DNA from: Mangrovihabitans endophyticus
Lineage (GTDB): Bacteria > Actinomycetota > Actinomycetes > Mycobacteriales > Micromonosporaceae
DNA: 64,000 bases
Direction of reading: 5' to 3'
Assembly: GCF_014646155.1 (NCBI RefSeq)
Contig: NZ_BMMX01000003.1
Location: forward strand, 77,832-141,831
Positions 61,810 to 64,000 of this stretch are shown piece after piece (the stretch's first letter is position 1; each line of letters begins with the position of its first letter). The notes below the pieces were generated by a model. It did not search any database, was not told the origin of the DNA, and was given only the letters and a program-made list of their open reading frames with translations. Made by a program: the position numbers and the translations under genes.

Positions 61810-63041
61810 CCGACATGCTGGACCGCGCGGTGGCGCTGGATGACGCGGACCCGCTGGCCGGCTTCCGCGACCGGTTCCTGCCCGGCGACGTGGTGTCCTA
61901 TCTGGACGGCAATTCGCTGGGGCGGCCGCTGCGGGCCACGGCCGAGCTGATGGACGAGTTCATCCACCGGCAGTGGGGCGGGCGGCTCATCCGTGGCTGG
62001 ACCGACGGCTGGCTGGAGTGGCCGCTGCGGCTCGGGGACCGGCTCGGCACGGTCGCGCTGGGCGCGGCGCCCGGCCAGGTGGTGGTCGCCGATTCCACCA
62101 CGGTGTTGCTGTATAAGCTCGCCCGCGCCGCGGTGGACGCCCGGCCGGGCCGGCGCCGGGTGGTTCTGGACACCGACAATTTTCCGACCGACCGGTACGT
62201 GCTGGAGGGCATCGCCGCGGAACGGGGCCTGGAACTGGTGTGGGTCGACACCGACCCGGACACCGGCATCCACCCGGCGCAGGTGTCCGCCGCGGTGGAC
62301 GAGCGCACGGCGCTGGTGTTGTTCAGCCACGTGGCGTACCGGTCGGGATGGCTCGCCGACGCGGCGGCGATCACCGCGATCGCACACGACGCGGGCGCGC
62401 TGGCGATGTGGGATCTGAGCCATTCGGTGGGCTCGGTGCCGATGCGACTGGACGAGTGGGGCGTCGACGTCGCGGTCGGCTGCACCTACAAATACCTCAA
62501 CGGCGGTCCGGGCGCACCGGCGTTCGCCTACCTGCGGGCCGACTTGCAGGCGGAGCTGCGGCAACCGATCTGGGGCTGGATGGGCCATCGCGCGTCGTTC
62601 GAGATGGGGCCGGTCCACGAGTTCGCGCCGGGGGTTCGTGCGTTGCTCAGCGGCACCCCGCCGATTCTGGCGATGGTGCCGCTGCACGCCAACCTGGACG
62701 TGCTGTCCGAGGCCGGGATCGATGCGGTGCGCGCGAAGTCGGAGTTGCTGACCGGGTACGTCGTGGACTTCGCGGATCGGTGGCTGGCGCCGTTGGGTGT
62801 CCGGCTCGCCACCTCTCGCGACCCGGCGGCCCGTGGCGGGCATGTGACGTTGAGTCGGCCCGGCTTCGAGCAGGTGCTGGAGCCGCTGTGGGCCGCCGGG
62901 GTGATTCCGGACTTCCGGCATCCGGACGGCATCCGGGTCGGCCCCGCACCGTTGAGTACCGGATTCGTCGAGGTGCACCAGGGCCTGAGCCGGTTGCGTG
63001 ACCTGCTGGAGAAGGCGGACGGCGAGGCGACGCTGGCATGA
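61806..63041 (+). CDS. kynU: Kynureninase
   Basis: A 411-residue PLP enzyme converting kynurenine to anthranilate and alanine. Fold-type-I features: SYLDGNSLGRPL, the phosphate-binding VADSTTVLLYKL, the PLP-contacting WDLSHSVGSVPM and the Schiff-base lysine in VGCTYKYLNGGPGAP; IWGWMGH follows. It overlaps the dioxygenase upstream (GTGA) and the amidohydrolase downstream (ATGA), so all three are co-translated. Confidence 0.95.
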   Translation: MTDMLDRAVALDDADPLAGFRDRFLPGDVVSYLDGNSLGRPLRATAELMDEFIHRQWGGRLIRGWTDGWLEWPLRLGDRLGTVALGAAPGQVVVADSTTVLLYKLARAAVDARPGRRRVVLDTDNFPTDRYVLEGIAAERGLELVWVDTDPDTGIHPAQVSAAVDERTALVLFSHVAYRSGWLADAAAITAIAHDAGALAMWDLSHSVGSVPMRLDEWGVDVAVGCTYKYLNGGPGAPAFAYLRADLQAELRQPIWGWMGHRASFEMGPVHEFAPGVRALLSGTPPILAMVPLHANLDVLSEAGIDAVRAKSELLTGYVVDFADRWLAPLGVRLATSRDPAARGGHVTLSRPGFEQVLEPLWAAGVIPDFRHPDGIRVGPAPLSTGFVEVHQGLSRLRDLLEKADGEATLA

Positions 63042-64000
63042 GCTCCGCGGGCTCGGGCCAGGCGGTCGAGACACCCCGCGGCATGACCGGGTGGCTGGTG
63101 GCGGAGTCGGTGTGGTGGCAGGGCCGGCTGCTGGGCCGGTCCGCGTTGTGCCTGGCCGACGGGCGGGTGGCGGACGGCCCGGTGCCGGCGGCCGGGGTGC
63201 CGCACGACGCCGGTGTGCGAGCGCTTCCGGGAACCCTGCTGCCCGGCCTGTGTGACGCCCACGTGCACTCCGATCTGGTGGACCTGGCGACCGTGCGGGC
63301 CGGTGGCATCGCCGCGGTGTGGGATCTGGGCGGCGTGCCCGACCGGGTCGCCGCCCTGCGCGAGCGGGCCGTGTCCGGGGCGTCGTTGCCGCTCGTCGAG
63401 ATGGCCGGGCCGTTTCTGACCGCGCCGGGCGGGTACCCCGCCGACCGATCCTGGGCCGCGCCCGGGAGCTGGCGGGAGCTGTCGTCGCCGGCTCAGGCCG
63501 CCGACGAGGTGGCGCAGTGCCGCGCCGCGGGCGCCACGCTGATCAAGGTGACCGCGCACACCGGGGGGCCGATGCTGGATCGTTCGGTGCTGCGGGCGGT
63601 GGTGGACCACGCACACGGCGGCTCGGCGTCCGGCGAACGGTGGCTGCCGGTCGTGGTGCACGCCGAAGGACCGGGCACGGTGGCCGCCGCCGTCGAGGCG
63701 GGCGCGGACATGTTGGCGCACACGCCCTGGACGCACCGGCTGGACGCCGGGGTGCTGCGGTCGACCGTGGCGGCCGGCATGACCTGGATCAGCACGCTCG
63801 ACATGCACGGCTGGGGGCGGGCCACCGCGGAGCACGGGGTGGCGCTGGAGAACCTTCGCCGGTTCCTGGAGCGTGGCGGAACGGTCCGGTACGGCACCGA
63901 TCTCGGCAACGGTCCGCTGGTGCCGGGCGTGAACCGGCGCGAAATCAGCGCCCTGCAACGCGCTGGCCTGACCCCCGACGAGGTGCTGACCGCGATGACC
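63038..64000 (+). CDS. Amidohydrolase-superfamily enzyme, 3-prime end outside window
   Basis: At least 321 residues, still open at the window edge. It starts MSSAGSGQAVETPRGMT at an ATG that overlaps the kynureninase stop (ATGA). LCDAHVHSDL carries the HxH metal motif; TLIKVTAHTGG, LPVVVHAEGPG and MLAHTPWTHR supply further ligands, and VRYGTDLGNG resembles the terminal Asp motif of imidazolonepropionase-like hydrolases. The operon lacks a classical KynB-type formamidase, so this enzyme may hydrolyse N-formylkynurenine or a later product (inference). Confidence 0.82.
   Translation, partial: MSSAGSGQAVETPRGMTGWLVAESVWWQGRLLGRSALCLADGRVADGPVPAAGVPHDAGVRALPGTLLPGLCDAHVHSDLVDLATVRAGGIAAVWDLGGVPDRVAALRERAVSGASLPLVEMAGPFLTAPGGYPADRSWAAPGSWRELSSPAQAADEVAQCRAAGATLIKVTAHTGGPMLDRSVLRAVVDHAHGGSASGERWLPVVVHAEGPGTVAAAVEAGADMLAHTPWTHRLDAGVLRSTVAAGMTWISTLDMHGWGRATAEHGVALENLRRFLERGGTVRYGTDLGNGPLVPGVNRREISALQRAGLTPDEVLTAMT

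Overview
The window is very GC-rich DNA with frequent GTG starts, many 1-8 bp gene overlaps and a dense set of regulators. It looks like an actinomycete chromosome, most probably Micromonosporaceae (Actinoplanes/Micromonospora type). That placement is an inference from base composition, gene style and family content; there is no rRNA or other phylogenetic marker here. No rRNA, tRNA, transposase, phage gene or CRISPR array was found.

Layout. 1-9605: a PhoA-type alkaline phosphatase downstream of a response regulator/histidine kinase pair, preceded on the same strand by an overlapping run (membrane protein, membrane-anchored molybdopterin oxidoreductase, methyltransferase, DUF2064 protein, GT2 glycosyltransferase) and facing a divergent sugar-nucleotide epimerase plus polytopic membrane protein. 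9654-14058: TetR regulator and a heterodimeric ABC exporter. 14139-19066: a GGDEF-EAL protein, PnuC, YggT, a Ser/Pro-rich lipoprotein candidate and DUF1684. 19071-22167: a molybdate uptake operon with its own HTH-TOBE regulator. 22324-28066: a TPR-like protein, TPR-GGDEF, a Bcr/CflA-type MFS transporter and a secreted S1 protease with a ricin-type lectin domain. 28325-32761: a compact redox-signalling operon (NAD kinase fused to a GNAT domain, a 48-residue remnant of a UBP zinc finger, a receiver-flavoprotein fusion, a cNMP-binding histidine kinase). 32796-36361: DinB-like, membrane and MFS genes, then a repeat-rich gap. 36362-43650: a DUF559/AbiEi-type gene, then an opposite-strand cluster resembling the N-acetylglutaminylglutamine amide (NAGGN) system but with a GCS2/ATP-grasp fusion and an S9 peptidase. 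43925-46419: a GH26 lipoprotein and a second DUF559/AbiEi-type gene. 46973-60096: an alpha-1,3-glucan utilisation locus (LacI regulator, ABC importer without ATPase, GH13 glucosidase, two large secreted GH87 enzymes). 60952-64000: tryptophan-to-anthranilate catabolism (TDO, kynureninase and an amidohydrolase cut by the window end).

The most unusual signal lies between genes. A family of about 70-bp elements, with conserved inverted ends (CGATCTTGAACTT at the left, TCAAGATCG at the right), nearly constant length and divergent centres, occurs six times at 45243, 45339, 46461, 46624, 60287 and 60383. Two pairs have exactly the same 96-bp start-to-start distance. Those two loci are flanked by a C-rich minisatellite on the left and a G-rich one on the right. 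A second palindrome family (two 48-bp copies, 35856 and 35984) has the same habit of sitting directly after a G-rich tandem repeat. Both DUF559/AbiEi-type genes are also preceded by an identical bipartite motif TATCCACAA-N10-TCCACAGG, about 40 bp before the start codon.

Other points: a NAD kinase-acetyltransferase fusion, a zinc finger that has lost its zinc-binding core, a thioredoxin-reductase-like protein without its redox CxxC, and a DUF559 gene whose frame has no stop for 1.7 kb and runs antisense through its neighbour.
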